Shown: positions 53,401 to 64,000, counted from the stretch's first letter. The stretch: 64,000 nt of DNA from Cheilinus undulatus (GCF_018320785.1 NC_054882.1:28338719-28402718), one strand, 5' to 3'. Notes: a model not told the origin generated them from the sequence alone. Numbers and translations: made by a program.

Positions 53401-56400
53401 TGAAGTGGGAACCTGGTTTTGCAGTTGTTTTGTCTAATTAGTCCCACAACACCTGCCGAAGGCCAGACAGTGAACTCCGACTTCCTAGAGCCACTCACTG
53501 CATGCTGTCATTGCCCACCATACTAATTCATACTAAGCCTTTATTTATCATACTTAGCCCAACACCGTCAGCCCAACAGTATGACCACCTTCAACAGACC
53601 CAGGCTCCAGCTTTCAAGCTTCAAGTAGTGACAGTGCTACTCTAGACCATGGTCCCTAATTGCCTCCACAAACACTAGAGCTAGAGATATACAGTATTTG
53701 CTGTGAACTATGCACATGCACGATAGCTGCCTGAGTCTCCTGCATTAGTCTGGTATGCTGCCTGTGCATATATATGTTGAATTCAGGTGTTTCAATCAGA
53801 CCTGTTGCCACAGGTCAATAAAATCAAGGACCTAGCCATGCATTCTCCATTTACAAATATTTGTGACCCAAAATGGGTCTTCTGAAGAGCTCAGTCACTT
53901 CAAGCTTATTTCTGTGATGGATGCTACCTTTGCAATAAGACAGTTTTGTGAAATTTCATCCATGCTGGATATTCTACAGTCAACTGCAAGTGATGTTAGA
54001 AAGTGGAAGGGTTTGGGAACAACAGCAGCTCATCCAGGAAGTGGAAGAGCAGGGTCAACGACTGCTTACATGCATGGTGCACAAAAGTCGCCAACACTCT
54101 GCTTGCAAGACTTGCAACTTTTTCAGATTTTTCATTTTTGTGGGAAATCTGACAGATTACAATCCAGTTTATATACAGTACTATGCAGAACTTCATAGCA
54201 CAACGAAAATAATCTGTTGGGAAAAATAACATCTTTTGGGCAGAGTAAGGGGTGGATGTGGTGAGTAAGCACAACCTAGGGATACTGTCGGGGTGATGCT
54301 GTGACGGGAGCCCCTAGTGATGCTGTAGATGTCCAAAGGTCCTGACAACTGGCGGCGGTTTCCAGGTGTATTGCCAGGGGTGAAAAGGACCAGACAAAAG
54401 AACTGCCATCGAGCTTGGCTGTAAAGGGAGACACACATGTGTTGGCATGTGACAAGCTTGACTCTGGCTGCCCCCCTCCCACAGCCCCAGGTCGTGGCAC
54501 ATCGGGCCCCACGGGGAATCTTTAGCACCCTACAGGCCTAATACACATAATTTTCCATGAAAATATAACACTAAAAACATTGATTTTATCATATTTGGAT
54601 TTTTAAATGTAAACAGCTTAAGATTAGAACAAATCAAATATGTCAACATTATTTTGCAGCCTTTACAATGTCACACAATACAATGTGCATTGAAAACCTA
54701 TGAGCTTTTCAATCACTGTGGGAAATTAAGTTGATTTATTTAAAGAACACTAGGGCCAACAAAAGCACAGACACAGAGTTACGCCATTAGCCTTTGTCCA
54801 ATAAGTTAAAAGATGTTACATGTGATAGCTTTTATAATGTTTGCAACACTGCATTTTATGTTATTATGATCTTGTCATGCAAAAATAATGTCTGTAGTTT
54901 TGTTGTGACGATGTCACAATAACAATGAAGGGTAGCAGAACAGGTTTGAGTAAACTGACATCAGATAGTTTCTCTTTCCTCATGGCGGGAAGTAATCAAC
55001 CACCACTTTTTATTCAACATCACCTCAGGGTGATCTCATTCATTATCCTTTCTGTTAAAAAAATACGAATAGATTCTGTCATGCCCCTTCTTTAAGATAA
55101 AATTATTTTTAGCGAAGCAAGCATGCACTTAGCATTTGTGAAAATTTAGGGTACTTTTTTTAGTACTCTGAAAATCAAAATTAGCCTTAAAGGTGACTCC
55201 AGTTCATACTCTGCTCCTATGTTTTGAGAGATTGAAACTGATGCTGGCACAGTGGGAATGTCTGTAGAGGAGGTTCTGACAATCTGTATTGTAAACAATG
55301 GCCCAGAACCTTGTTTATAATTATAGGGTACATCTGGCATTTGCAAGGATTTCATTTCAGTGGGTGAAGAATCGCCACACCCTAATGGCAGGTGAGATCA
55401 TATTTAGGTCACTTGAATAGCAGGAAAAGTAAACTTTGTGCCAGTTTGCCTTCTGGCCCCAACTGAATTATATACTCCTGTTTCTCTAAATAAAGTCCCT
55501 TTATTCTTAACAGCCCCATTATATTCAGTGTCACTAAACTGAGCATGACAGCCACAAGCAACAGCTTTTATAAAATTATGAAATCCCACATTGCTTCATT
55601 GTGAAGCTATGCAGATAAGTTACCGTGGCCTTGCACACTCTGTAAGAGCTATTGTCATGAAAGGAAAATGTTTGCCAGTTCACTGTGGCACATACTGATA
55701 AATATGTGCTTGGAAAGTTTGAGTCACCAGCGATGACTTTCTTTTTAGTGAAATAAGCCAGCTGTTATGCAGCAGGGGCTGAGTTTGAGGAGAAGAAATC
55801 TGCTGGTGAAGATAACTTTGTTGGTTTTACCTCACTGGCTTAGCAAAGTTCAGCTAAAGTGCACGTTAGTCTTCTCTCTTATATGAGAACTGTTTCTTCT
55901 CTGTTTATTCTAACTGTAAAAGTTCAGTTGTTTTGATACTTTACTCAGAAGATTTCAGGTTGGTTGTAAAAAAAGAGTGTTTAGCCATGCTAGCTAGCAG
56001 TGAGCTGTAGCTGGACTTAGCATTGAATGCTAAAGCTAGCATGCTGACAAGCTCAAAGTAACATGTCAAAGTTAAGGAGGCGTTTTATTAAACAAGGGTA
56101 ACGATTATGTCAGGGATGTTGGTATGCATGCTAATAATCACAAAGTAAATGTGGTCAATAGGATAAAAATGCACTTCTTATTGTTGATTTTGATTGAAGG
56201 GAAGCAAACTAGCTAAGAATAGTACATTAGGTCCTTTAAGTACCTCCACTGGTTCTTCAAAGCACTTCTCTCTTGCTCTTGCTTACATTGAACAACTAAC
56301 ATGCTTGAATATTTGACATTCAGCTGCATATTTTGATGGTATTTGATTGCTGTTATACATATAAATGGCGACCTCCATGCTAGGAAACTTGCAAAGAGTT

Positions 56401-59400
56401 TCCTGGCATGATTTTCTGTTACCATGTCGTCTTTACTGTACCAACAGCAGACACACAAGATATAGTGTTATTGAAATCGTTGCATAAGTTGTTGGCTTTT
56501 ACTTCTAAACCTGTATGGGGAAACTATTTCTTCCCATCAAAACTAGACCCTATCCCTCCATTGTACTTATTTTCCATCCTAGGTTTTCACTGAAAAGGAC
56601 AGCCGAACTACGTTTTGCTAATTTTACTTGCATGCTAGCATAAAAATCGGTGAGTCCCAAATTGCTTACTTCTCTACTAAATACTAAACGTTATAAGTGG
56701 GCATAGTGCGTTCACACTGAGTATACAAAAGCAGTATACTTCTGATACACTCAAAAACATCAGGAGTGTGCAATGATAGACACTTTGTACCCTCAATGAA
56801 CGTCATATTAGTGACTGTAGTATGCTAGCGCGCTAACTATCGTTAGCATCTGTTTGTTAGCTAGCATGTTATTAGCAACTGCAACAGATTTCAATCAAGA
56901 AAAAGGAAATTTGTGGCAAAATAAGTTAATTTTCTTCATGTGAATAGCCTAATGTTCACATAAAATACAAATTACATGAATCTAATAGTGAGGGAAAATA
57001 AACACCTGTGGAATTCTGATTAAAATCATTTAACGTCTACTTATAACTTGCTGTTAAAAAAAAAGTAGAAGAAGAAAATGTAGGCATTTAATCATTATCA
57101 CCTCCTTTAGTGCAAAACTGCAGTGAAATAATACAAACCCCCCTGTGATTAAGAGCTCTACAGTAAGTAAGTAATACAGTATGCTAACAGAAGTATGTGA
57201 TTTGAGACACACTGAATGTTGTTATGCTATTAGGAAAGTGAAATCAGGCTGAAATATGATATTGGTTTGGATTATAGAATGTCATACTGTTTCATGCTCT
57301 GTTATGGCAGATATCAGAACCATTTCTGACACTCTTTAAAGTATTATAGGTGCAGGTTTTGCTCAGTTGGTAGAGCGGACGCCCTTGTACAAAGGCTCCA
57401 GTGGGCACACTGTCTCAGGTTCAAACCTGATGCTGGCACTGTTCAGTTGCACATCTTCCCTCTCTCTCTCTCCCTACTGTCTCTCTCAAGTTGTCTTATC
57501 AAATAAAGGCAAAAAGGCAAAAATAATCAAGATTAAAAGACCTGATATAACAGTGATCCTAGCATCGTTTTACTGAACATACAAGAGTTTAACATTTTTA
57601 ATAGCTTGATTGGATATTCAGAGGAGTGATCTGATCCATGCTGGTATGCTGGCATGTGTTGTCTGACTGTGAATTAGAGTGTAACCCTGCGTGCCAAATG
57701 GTGTGGGTTTATCTGATACCTGGATGGCTGTTGCCGTACACTCCGACCTTCTTCCTTCCTTTCTGTCAGCTGTGATGGAGAGATGTTTATATGTAATTCA
57801 CAGAAAACCAAAAGCATGAAAATTGTTACCGTGTCCAGTGTATGAAGAGACTGTACTTTAAGAGACTCTGTGAGCCTGCAGTTCTTTTCCCAGTGTCATC
57901 ACAGTGTGTTTGGTTGGGTTTGTGCTGATTAAAGAGGCTTAAGCACCTGGCAGACGGCACCCTCAGAGCCAGAGAAATGTCTCTGCATGGCTGTCTGCCT
58001 TGGTGCAAAACAAGAGCGAGGGGCAAGTTAGGGCAGGGATGTAAGGCGTGTTTGGGGTATTTACCTCTGTTTGATTCCCATGAGGCAGTTAAAAGAAGAG
58101 TCACATCAGGTAGTTTGTCTGTAATGACGTGGATTTGTGTTGCTCTCGATAACAAAAGTTGTTCACTGTTGTGCTTTACAATGCATATACAGTTCACCCT
58201 GAAAACATGAAACTTGTCCTACCTTCTCCTTTTCTTTCTCTGTCCTAGAACTGTCCCCTATGTGTTACATAGATGACATGTAGAAAGATAATACTAACCT
58301 CATAAATAAAATGTTATTCCTCCATAAATGACAGTCACAATCAGACATTTCTTTTCTGGGTGTTTGGGGATCAAGCAACGTGAGGGAGGTTTTCCTTCTC
58401 TCTTAAAATGAAGAAACCATTGTGGATGTTTGTTTAGGATTAGCTAACTCAAGATATGGTTCCATACCATACCATACCATAGGAAGCAATGTGATATGGC
58501 AATTGGGTAATGATGATAAATCATCATATGTGATAAGCTGATGAATATAAAATGCCCTTATAAAGTAAAATGCAGGATTTGTGTGTTTATTCCAGGGCTA
58601 AAGAGTTTGGGAAAATAATGTAATTGTGATTTTTTTCCCCCGATATTGCAATTGCAATTCAACATGTGATTACTTTTTCAGTTCCTCATCTTTTGTGTTT
58701 CACACCGAACACAAGCAATAAATCATCCTATAGTAAACTGAACACAATATTCGGTTGATTTAAGTAAGGCTGAATACTTTTGAAAAAAGATCTTATTGCA
58801 ATTATTTCGATTCATTGCAAATTCGATCTGAATTGTTGTATTAAAGGGAAAAATTTTGTCGTTCTAATTTTTAATGAGACAAACGTGCAAAAGTAATGAA
58901 AGTGGGATCTTTTTGAATACTATTCTTAAAGAAAATGGAAAAGTGTTTAAGTTTTGCCAACAGGAGGGCCGAATCCACAAATAATTTAAGGCACTAACCG
59001 TTTTGTTCAGAGAATAGGAAATGGTGTTTTAGCAATCTTGAAAAACTATAATTGTGCAGCACTAGTTCGCACACTGAAGGTAAGTAACCATTTCCTAAAG
59101 GTTAAATGTAAGATGTATATAATACCATTTTCTCTGCCTTTACTTTGAAGCCTTAGCAATTGAAACTGATAATCTGGAACGAAAAGTCAAAATCTTGGAG
59201 AAAATCATCCTGAGAAATTTGCCTGGCTTTTCTTTCTAAAGCTAATTCAATTCAGCAAACAGTGCTCCTAATTTAAAAAGGCTGTCATGACTCATGACCA
59301 AAAAGTATTTCCATGGTTGTCTTTGGTAAATACACTCTTCATTGCCGTCTGTGCCACTTGTTTACAGCAGATGATGACGCAACATGTCTCCTAAACCCTT

Positions 59401-62400
59401 CTGTGTCTGTCAGAGGATCCATATTTTACCAAAACAATCCTGTCAACAGATGTTTGCTCTTTTAAAACATTCTCATTTTAATCTGCTATTATTTACATGT
59501 CATAAACTGTAATCACGCCTCCCCTCTTGAGCTGATTTATTTAACTCCTTGTTTTTCCTGGTGACGTAGCATCACAGATTCTGTTTATCCCCTTCATAGA
59601 TATAAACATCAGTTTGGGCTTCATACATAATCACAACAGTCCCACTAATACCAGCAGCTTTCCCGCAATCCACCAGTGACAGATGGTGTCTTTAATATGT
59701 TGGTGATTAATATGGACATAATTACAATGTGATCACAGGAGCAGTGCTAATATGAGCCCCTCATTAACATGCCCCACCCATCACTTCAACTACAGACCTC
59801 TTCAGTTGAGTGTATGCTGCCATGGTAACCAGATATGTGTTGTCCTAGACCGACTCTGCCCTGTGCTCGCATAGCAACTTTGTGTTTACATCTACATCTG
59901 AAGGCTAAAGCAGGGTTTTCTGTCAAAATATGGATCCCTGTTGCTAACATATGTCATTTATTTTGTCTTTTGAGTCACCTGATGGGATCACAATCATGGG
60001 AATGTTTTCCATTTGTTCAGATGGCACACATACCATGTCATGTCTGCTTAGCACAACAGGAAGTGAACAAAGTCATTACTCATTAGTTCGAGGTGGCCCA
60101 AATAGGAAAAAGGACAAAGAAGTGGTCTCAAAATCAAGAATTTGAACAAAAATAGTTTGAAGTTCCTCCACAAGACAAAACTTTACATGAGAAAACATGA
60201 TGAGGTAAAAAGAAAGGTTTAAAGATGCTGTAAATCCTCTTTATTGTCATTGAATCTACCTTAATGCTGCTGGAAACAATAGGGAACATTTTTCACATGT
60301 GTGACCATGTGCTGTGGAGCTGCAGGCCTGCTTTTTAAACATGTTTTTAATCTTGTTTTAGGGAAAGATTCCTTTAATTCACTCACTCCCCCTTGTGGCA
60401 AAACAGTCAAATGTTAGATCTTGTAAAGCAGTGGAAAGGAGAAAATTGACTCCATCTCCAGAGTCATTAAAAAAAATTATAATCTAGCAAAGCTATGCAG
60501 AGTGATTCAAAAACAGGGAAAGAATAAGTGATACACTTACACTGAAGTTATCCTTACAGCAGCTCTCCTTTCCCTGAAATGTTTACACATATGAGCTCAG
60601 TTTGATCCATGCCTGCTCCAACCAATCCTGGACAAGCTTGCCCACAAATGGGGAGCAACAGTGGGGTATTGGGTCTCTATCAGAGTGGGGGAGATACAGT
60701 AGAGAGAGATGTTAGGAATTAGGCTGCAGAGGATTAGTGCCTGAGCTCTGATCGTCTATTGGCTGCAGAAACCTCTCTGCTCCGCGTGGACCTCCATTGA
60801 CAACAATATCTTCAGCAAACAACACGCAAGATTAATCTTGAACTTCCAGGATGGTTTCTGACATGACAGAAAGTGGACTGCACATTTTACTTTTGCTTTA
60901 AAACAACTTAAGAACAGTTACTGTGGATTGAATTGTTTTTTTAAGACCATGGTATTGCTTCTGACTAATAACTCCAGTACTAGTTTGGACTGCTTTCCAA
61001 GAGTCTTCAAGAGGAGAGGTGAGTGAAAGCAGCACCTGCTGACTTTTACAGACTTTATTAGTTTATGACTCAAACAGACTGCTCCTGCACTGATTGTTTG
61101 AATTGCTACTTAGGTATGGCTAATAAAAGGGACTTCAGCTGGCATGCCTTGGACTGGCAATAAAAGACTGCTGCCGGCTTTAAATGACATGTAAATAAAG
61201 CAAGGAATTTGGTTTTTTGTCAATCAGGGATGGGCAACTGGCAGCGCGTGGGCAACATGCAGCCCTCCACCTCACTCAGTGAAGCCCTCCCACCTCCAAT
61301 ACTAATAAATTATAAACTTTACTAAAACACGACAAAATCTGCCACAAAAGCAGAAACATTTCTCTTATAGTCAGGTGTTTTAAGTTGTTTGATTTGACTA
61401 AATGATTTGCAATTTGTTTTAAAATTTTTTTATTGAAAATAAGTATTCTTGTTTTTATTTTATTTTATTTTTTATTTTTGTTTTATTTAAAATTTATTTA
61501 TTTATTATTAGTTTTTAATTTGTAAAACAATAGAAATTTATACATTAACTTGATTTATTTAATCATTTATTTGTGTTTATTTTATTTTATCTATTCTATT
61601 TTCTTCATTTATTTTTCTTTCTTAATTTCTTTTCTTTTCTTTTTTTTCAAATCTTTTAATTTATTAACGCTTTAAATTCTTAGATTTTTTATTTTATTTA
61701 GTTTTTGTTTATATTTTTTATCTGAATGATATCTATTTTATTTTCCTTTATCAATTTTTGGAAATGTATTTTTTTAAACCTTTGGTTTAGTTTTTTTGAT
61801 TCAGCTATTTCTTATTTCTATTAGTAGACTTTTATTTGCTGCAACTGTTTCTATTGAACTTTTTTATAATCATTATAAAATGCACTTGAAAAAAAAATGC
61901 ACATTAAGTAACAAATAACCATCATGTTCACTGCATTTAAGAAGCAGCTTGAAATCTATTTAATTCTATGTCTCTCACTAAATTAAAAATTTCTATCTGA
62001 GAATATCCAACAGTCCGTTAACACTTTGGCCGTTTTGGATTGGCAACAAACTGAATGCACCACTCCTGGTAACCACAGTTGCCTATCACTGTTTTAAATA
62101 ATTGCAGTTGTATAATTTCTTCCACCAGAGCAGCCAGCCACTCTTTTGTAATGCTGTTACAAAAGAGACAGTAGGTTACAATTAGCAGCGATCAGCGAGC
62201 ACATGGCTGTGGAGGCTAATTCCAGCATAGTCTTATAGTGACAGTACAGACTGTGGAGTACAGTAGGGGAGCTAAATGCGGAGCAGCTGTCACCATTACA
62301 TAAAATGACTTAGCCACGAGATCCAGACTGTGGCCTCAAATTTGGGGGCACTCACCAGCAAATGCAAAATTAATGTTACTGTTATTTTTTTACTGTGCAA

Positions 62401-64000
62401 ACGTGTGGAAAAAATACAAATGTTGGACAATATAAAAGAAATCAAACACCATATTTCTAGAGGATAGTAAGACTGATGTTTAGACTTTAATAGACAAATT
62501 AATGACAATACGATTAAAAAGTTTAAAATATAATTAAAGTAAGATTATCTTTGGTCTAATTTTATGGAGTTCCTTCTCTGTAGCTGAAATGGTGACTCCA
62601 AATTGCTCTAAGGTGTGAGTGTGCCTGGATGTTTGTCACTGGCAGATGGTCCAGGCAGTTAAGATTGACCTAAGCCCTCAAGAATATCAATTTATGGATA
62701 AAATGTGTCATATTTTAGATTGTGCAGATGGTTTATGATAATAAGGGTATTTTATTAGTTTGGAAGTTTATCTAAGATAAAACCTGCAAAGGGCTAAGAT
62801 GCACAGGGGATTTTTATTATAGCAACAGTTTGCATCATATGGACGGTTAATCTCAGAATATGATAGACTCTTCTCTAGTTTCTTTGGTTCTATGCAACTT
62901 GGGCACTTTGTGTGAGAAACCATCCCTTACTGTGAGTCAAACTGCGAGAGACGTACCATTTTGGAATTGTTCGCTTTCATCAAAGCTAAATTTGAATTTA
63001 AAAAATACTGAAATAGTTTTTAAAAAGTTTGAGTATCCTATCATAAATATGTTAATAAAGATAAAATTAAAAAGATTAAACCAGCAACAGTTAAATAAAG
63101 GTTCCTCTCAATGTTGAATTTACTCATTATTAGGCTTTAACACAAACATTGGTTGGCACGCAGAGCAGATTACTAAACAGTAATCTCTCTTTAATTCCAA
63201 AGAAAAACACAACACTCAAAAAGAGACTTTTTACAGCACTAAAGAAAACCACACTACAGTTATCTGAAGATCTATTTTGTGTTAATTTCTTTATTTTTTG
63301 TCTTTCTTGTGCTCAAATGAGTTTGTATTTCAGTGTCTTGTTTCACCTGATATAATGGTTTTTAATGCTTTGAATGTACCTTGAATTGCTCTTTGTATAA
63401 ATGTTGCTTTGTGTTATAAAAAAGTACAGAATCTGTCTTATTTTCAGAGATATGTATCTAAATTACAGAACACATTCCCTAAATTATTTGTGTTATTACA
63501 CAGTGTAAAGGAGTTAGCGGTGTCTGAAAATTAAAAGCAAGAAATGACAGAATTTGGGTGCCTAGGGATTCTATATGTGATGCCATGGTATCAAATATCG
63601 TATTGCACTTTTAAAATCTCCCCTACAATGATAATCATCCTGTTAAGAAGGTCTGACTATACTAACCATATCAGCTGTAAATGTTGGGTAGAATAATCCC
63701 ATCTTTAGTCATTGTCAAAGTCACTGCAGTTTAATCCTGCATGAGCAAAACTCTTCAGCTGTTAAATTCACGTCTAAACCCTCAAGCATATTTACTGTTT
63801 GTGTGCTTAAAGTCTCTGACAGACACCTGAGCGTCTCGTCTTGTCCATATGGCCTCCTGATCTACTGTTACACTAACACAGAGCTTTGACTTGATCCAGG
63901 CTGATCCCCTCTTTCCTCTCTCTCCATTTCCAGCTGTCCCAAAGCTAGACGACGATGACAGGACCCCTGCCGCCCCACTGTTCCAGGAGAACGTGTTCAT
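44488..64000 (+). CDS. nhsl3: NHSL3 (KIAA1522-like) N-terminal part, two coding exons, runs off the right edge
   Basis: This is the 5' part of a Nance-Horan-syndrome-like family gene; members are actin-linked scaffold proteins. The acceptor TTTTTACAG ends at 44487. Untranslated bases run 44488-44511 and the coding part is 44512-44791, opening MSNRDSLGKGDLIPQDLVDI. The next exon begins at 63934 after CCATTTCCAG and continues past the window. The split codon G|CT encodes alanine. Exon 1 has a strong basic patch, RGRKKRSRSLGRALGWLKGK, then a Gly/Lys-rich end. Exon 2 starts VPKLDDDDRTPAAPLFQENVF, where QENVF matches the QENVFLP or DNVFFP segment shared by NHSL1 and human KIAA1522. Position after sync, on the plus strand, matches human synteny. 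Only about 115 residues are visible. The 19.1 kb between these exons is intron, apart from the alternative exon at 60949. Confidence 0.8.
45348..45680 (+). mobile_element. Tc1-like DNA transposon, family 1, 3' transposase piece
   Basis: This carries the terminal-like word ACAGTACCTATAAAAAGC fused directly to the GCATCATGCTGTAGGGACGC block. The C-terminal transposase region follows, with TTTCCAGCAAGACAATGA (catalytic aspartate area) and TCGATCTAATACAGAATTTG. It breaks off at GATCCCTGTGCA, where a short repeat and a SINE follow. The N-terminal half is absent. Confidence 0.8.
45681..45710 (+). repeat. Three tandem copies of a 10-base word at a Tc1-SINE junction
   Basis: GCCACCTGGG, GCCACCTGGG and ACCACCTGGG follow each other without gaps, directly between the end of the Tc1 piece and the head of the SINE. 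The next ten bases (GCGCAGGTGG) belong to the SINE head and are partly complementary to the repeat, so a hairpin could form. Confidence 0.8.
45711..45921 (+). mobile_element. tRNA-headed SINE, copy 2, with a Ser/Leu-like head
   Basis: The A box is GTGGCCGAGTGGTTAAGG (about 45718-45735) and the B box is GGATTCGAATCC (about 45769-45780), as in class II tRNAs. The acceptor arms do not pair, so it is not a tRNA gene. The body (CTCTCCCCTGCTCTTGTCCC) and the end (CAAAAATGCCCAAAATAAACC, then an A-rich run with C) resemble the tails of the other two SINEs. Confidence 0.8.
46690..47430 (+). mobile_element. Tc1-like DNA transposon, family 2, C-terminal half and 3' end
   Basis: An open frame of 138 codons at 46745-47161 encodes the second half of a Tc1 transposase. 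WVLQQDNDLKHRAKNTQEWL holds the second catalytic aspartate, and PDLNPIEHLWKELKHGIWRR holds the final glutamate. Exactly 34 residues lie between that aspartate and glutamate, the DD34E spacing of Tc1 elements. The N-terminal DNA-binding part is not recognisable upstream. The 3' end closes with GAGGGGTACCAACAATTTTG, then TCCACGTGTGTA. It is clearly a different family from the family 1 copies. Confidence 0.85.
48000..48115 (-). repeat. LINE-type tail fragment, minus strand
   Basis: The plus strand reads ATCAGAATCAGCTTTATAGT, then CCAAGTATGCTTATGCAACAAGG and AATCTGACTCTGG. The complement is the familiar fish tail ending CAATAAAGCTGATTCTGAT. There is no coding part. Confidence 0.55.
49690..49815. 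repeat. Degenerate TTTTTGCCACTTTTT-like repeat
   Basis: TTTTTGCC recurs many times with loose spacing (for example TATTTTTGCCACTTTTTAAC and GCCCCTTTTTGCCTTGCTTT). It is very similar to 9075-9240. It directly abuts the truncated end of the Tc1 element to its right. Confidence 0.6.
49816..50560 (-). mobile_element. Tc1-like DNA transposon, family 3, 5' half on the minus strand
   Basis: The outer end is at about 50560, where the complement starts ACAGTGCATTTAGAAAATTA. The complement then gives the long 5' untranslated part and the transposase N-terminal helix-turn-helix region, with KVPKSTVASIIFKWKKFGTT and GCPAKLSNQWRRALKREV readable near 50110-49980. It stops at about 49816 against a simple repeat, so the whole catalytic domain is lost. 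Confidence 0.8.
53775..54120 (+). mobile_element. Tc1-like DNA transposon, family 4, 5' piece
   Basis: It begins in the family's 5' leader (AGGTGTTTCAATCAGACCTG, then TTGCCACAGGTCAATAAAATC). It runs into the transposase start area with the words CAGTCACTTCAAGC, ATATTCTACAGTCAACTGCAAG and AACAACAGCAGCTCATCCAG. These correspond to the paired-like DNA-binding domain. It ends at about 54120, well before the catalytic region. Confidence 0.75.
54265..54535. other. Unexplained GC-rich block
   Basis: About 270 bases that are clearly more GC-rich than both flanks, with open frames in several minus-strand phases (60-110 codons) but no domain I recognise. It starts about 150 bases after a Tc1 fragment. 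The composition jump suggests inserted DNA of other origin. The kind of element is not identified. Confidence 0.35.
57350..57540 (+). mobile_element. tRNA-headed SINE, copy 3
   Basis: The A box is TTGCTCAGTTGGTAGAGCGG at about 57359-57378 and the B box is GGTTCAAACCTGATG near 57419-57433. A pyrimidine-rich body with CTCTCTCTCCCTACTGTCTC and the tail TATCAAATAAAGGCAAAAAGG follow. The head is Lys/Ala-like, as in copy 1, and the tail is shared with copies 1 and 2. Confidence 0.75.
58462..58482 (+). repeat. (CCATA)4 microsatellite
   Basis: Four perfect copies of the 5-base unit CCATA followed by a G-rich step. It lies inside nhsl3 intron sequence. Confidence 0.8.
60949..61018 (+). CDS. nhsl3: Alternative first coding exon of nhsl3
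   Basis: From the ATG at 60949 (ACCATGG context, close to the ideal start) the frame reads MVLLLTNNSSTSLDCFPRVF then KRR. It ends with one base of the next codon at a perfect donor, GAG followed by GTGAGT at 61019-61024. That phase is identical to the exon at 44512-44791, so both can join the exon at 63934 through the same split alanine codon. The short hydrophobic N-terminus ending in a basic FKRR is like the alternative N-termini of the NHS family that begin MVVF and end FKKK. Transcription would start in the 350 bases above, which show no clear TATA box. It is a predicted alternative promoter and exon, not a duplication. Confidence 0.65.
61225..62091. mobile_element. Non-autonomous hAT element with inverted ends and target duplication
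   Basis: The left end is CAGGGATGGGCAACTG and the complement of the right end is CAGTGATAGGCAACTG, matching at 14 of 16 bases. The eight bases outside are TTGTCAAT on the left and TTTTAAAT on the right, agreeing at 6 of 8, as expected for a decayed hAT target-site duplication. The interior (61430-61870) is almost pure A/T with TTTATTTTATT words and carries no transposase. It lies in the nhsl3 intron between the alternative first exon and the exon at 63934. Confidence 0.8.
62092..63933 (+). other. nhsl3 intron sequence before the last visible exon
   Basis: AT-rich sequence from the end of the hAT element to the acceptor at 63933. Short open frames (60-85 codons) show no known domain. No repeat was recognised. 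The acceptor is preceded by a good pyrimidine tract (CTCTTTCCTCTCTCTCC). Confidence 0.6.

Larger units (their letters stand above)
44792..60948 (+). other. nhsl3 intron sequence with transposon fossils
   Basis: This lies between the two alternative first coding exons. Named elements are a Tc1 piece (45348-45680), a 10-base triplet repeat (45681-45710), a SINE (45711-45921), a Tc1 of another family (46690-47430), a LINE tail (48000-48115), a pyrimidine repeat (49690-49815), a Tc1 5' half (49816-50560), a Tc1 5' piece (53775-54120) and a SINE (57350-57540). No gene was seen at 44.8-45.3, 48.1-49.6, 50.6-53.7, 54.6-57.3 or 57.6-60.6 kb. Conserved non-coding control elements could be present but cannot be told apart here. 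Confidence 0.6.

Noticed and set aside
61430-61870. A/T-rich stretch as a replication origin or matrix attachment region
   Set aside because: It lies inside a hAT element and is simple TTTATTTTATT-type sequence. Nothing specific supports a functional role.

Overview
The window looks like nuclear DNA of a ray-finned fish, probably an acanthomorph teleost. It holds split genes with GT-AG introns, mostly short exons, several Tc1-type DNA transposons of kinds common in fish, Tol2-like and Charlie-like hAT pieces, and tRNA-headed SINEs that share a fish-type tail. No prokaryotic gene, CRISPR array, rRNA gene or convincing tRNA gene was seen.

Five host genes can be read with exon-level support. 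From left to right they are khdrbs1 (Sam68 RNA-binding STAR protein, minus strand, 5819-8407 coding), zbtb8os (archease, minus, 10750-14014), rbbp4 (histone-binding WD40 protein, plus, 14267-22033), sync (syncoilin, minus, 22738-26043) and the 5' part of nhsl3 (KIAA1522 homologue, Nance-Horan-like family, plus), which runs off the right edge. The order zbtb8os-rbbp4-sync-KIAA1522 with these orientations matches human 1p35. khdrbs1 sits next to the block here although it is several hundred kilobases away in human. The splice junctions of khdrbs1, zbtb8os and rbbp4 all keep frame and give complete proteins of 399, 162 and 424 residues. The sync model gives 339 residues, with a less certain last exon.

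zbtb8os and rbbp4 are head to head across 252 bases that hold a full CRE, a CCAAT box and an E2F-like TTGGCGCC. rbbp4 and sync converge tail to tail. sync has a TATA box upstream. nhsl3 appears to have a non-coding first exon near 29 kb, a first coding exon at 44.5 kb, and a second, alternative first coding exon at 60.9 kb. Both coding exons end in the same phase and join the exon that starts at 63934.

The space from 26 to 64 kb is mostly nhsl3 introns loaded with fossils: four copies of one Tc1 family, single copies of three other Tc1 families, a truncated LINE reverse-transcriptase piece, LINE tails, three SINEs and one hAT element with inverted ends and a decayed 8-base target duplication. 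One minus-strand open frame at 36.4-36.8 kb looks coding but was not identified. No endogenous retrovirus or LTR element could be supported.
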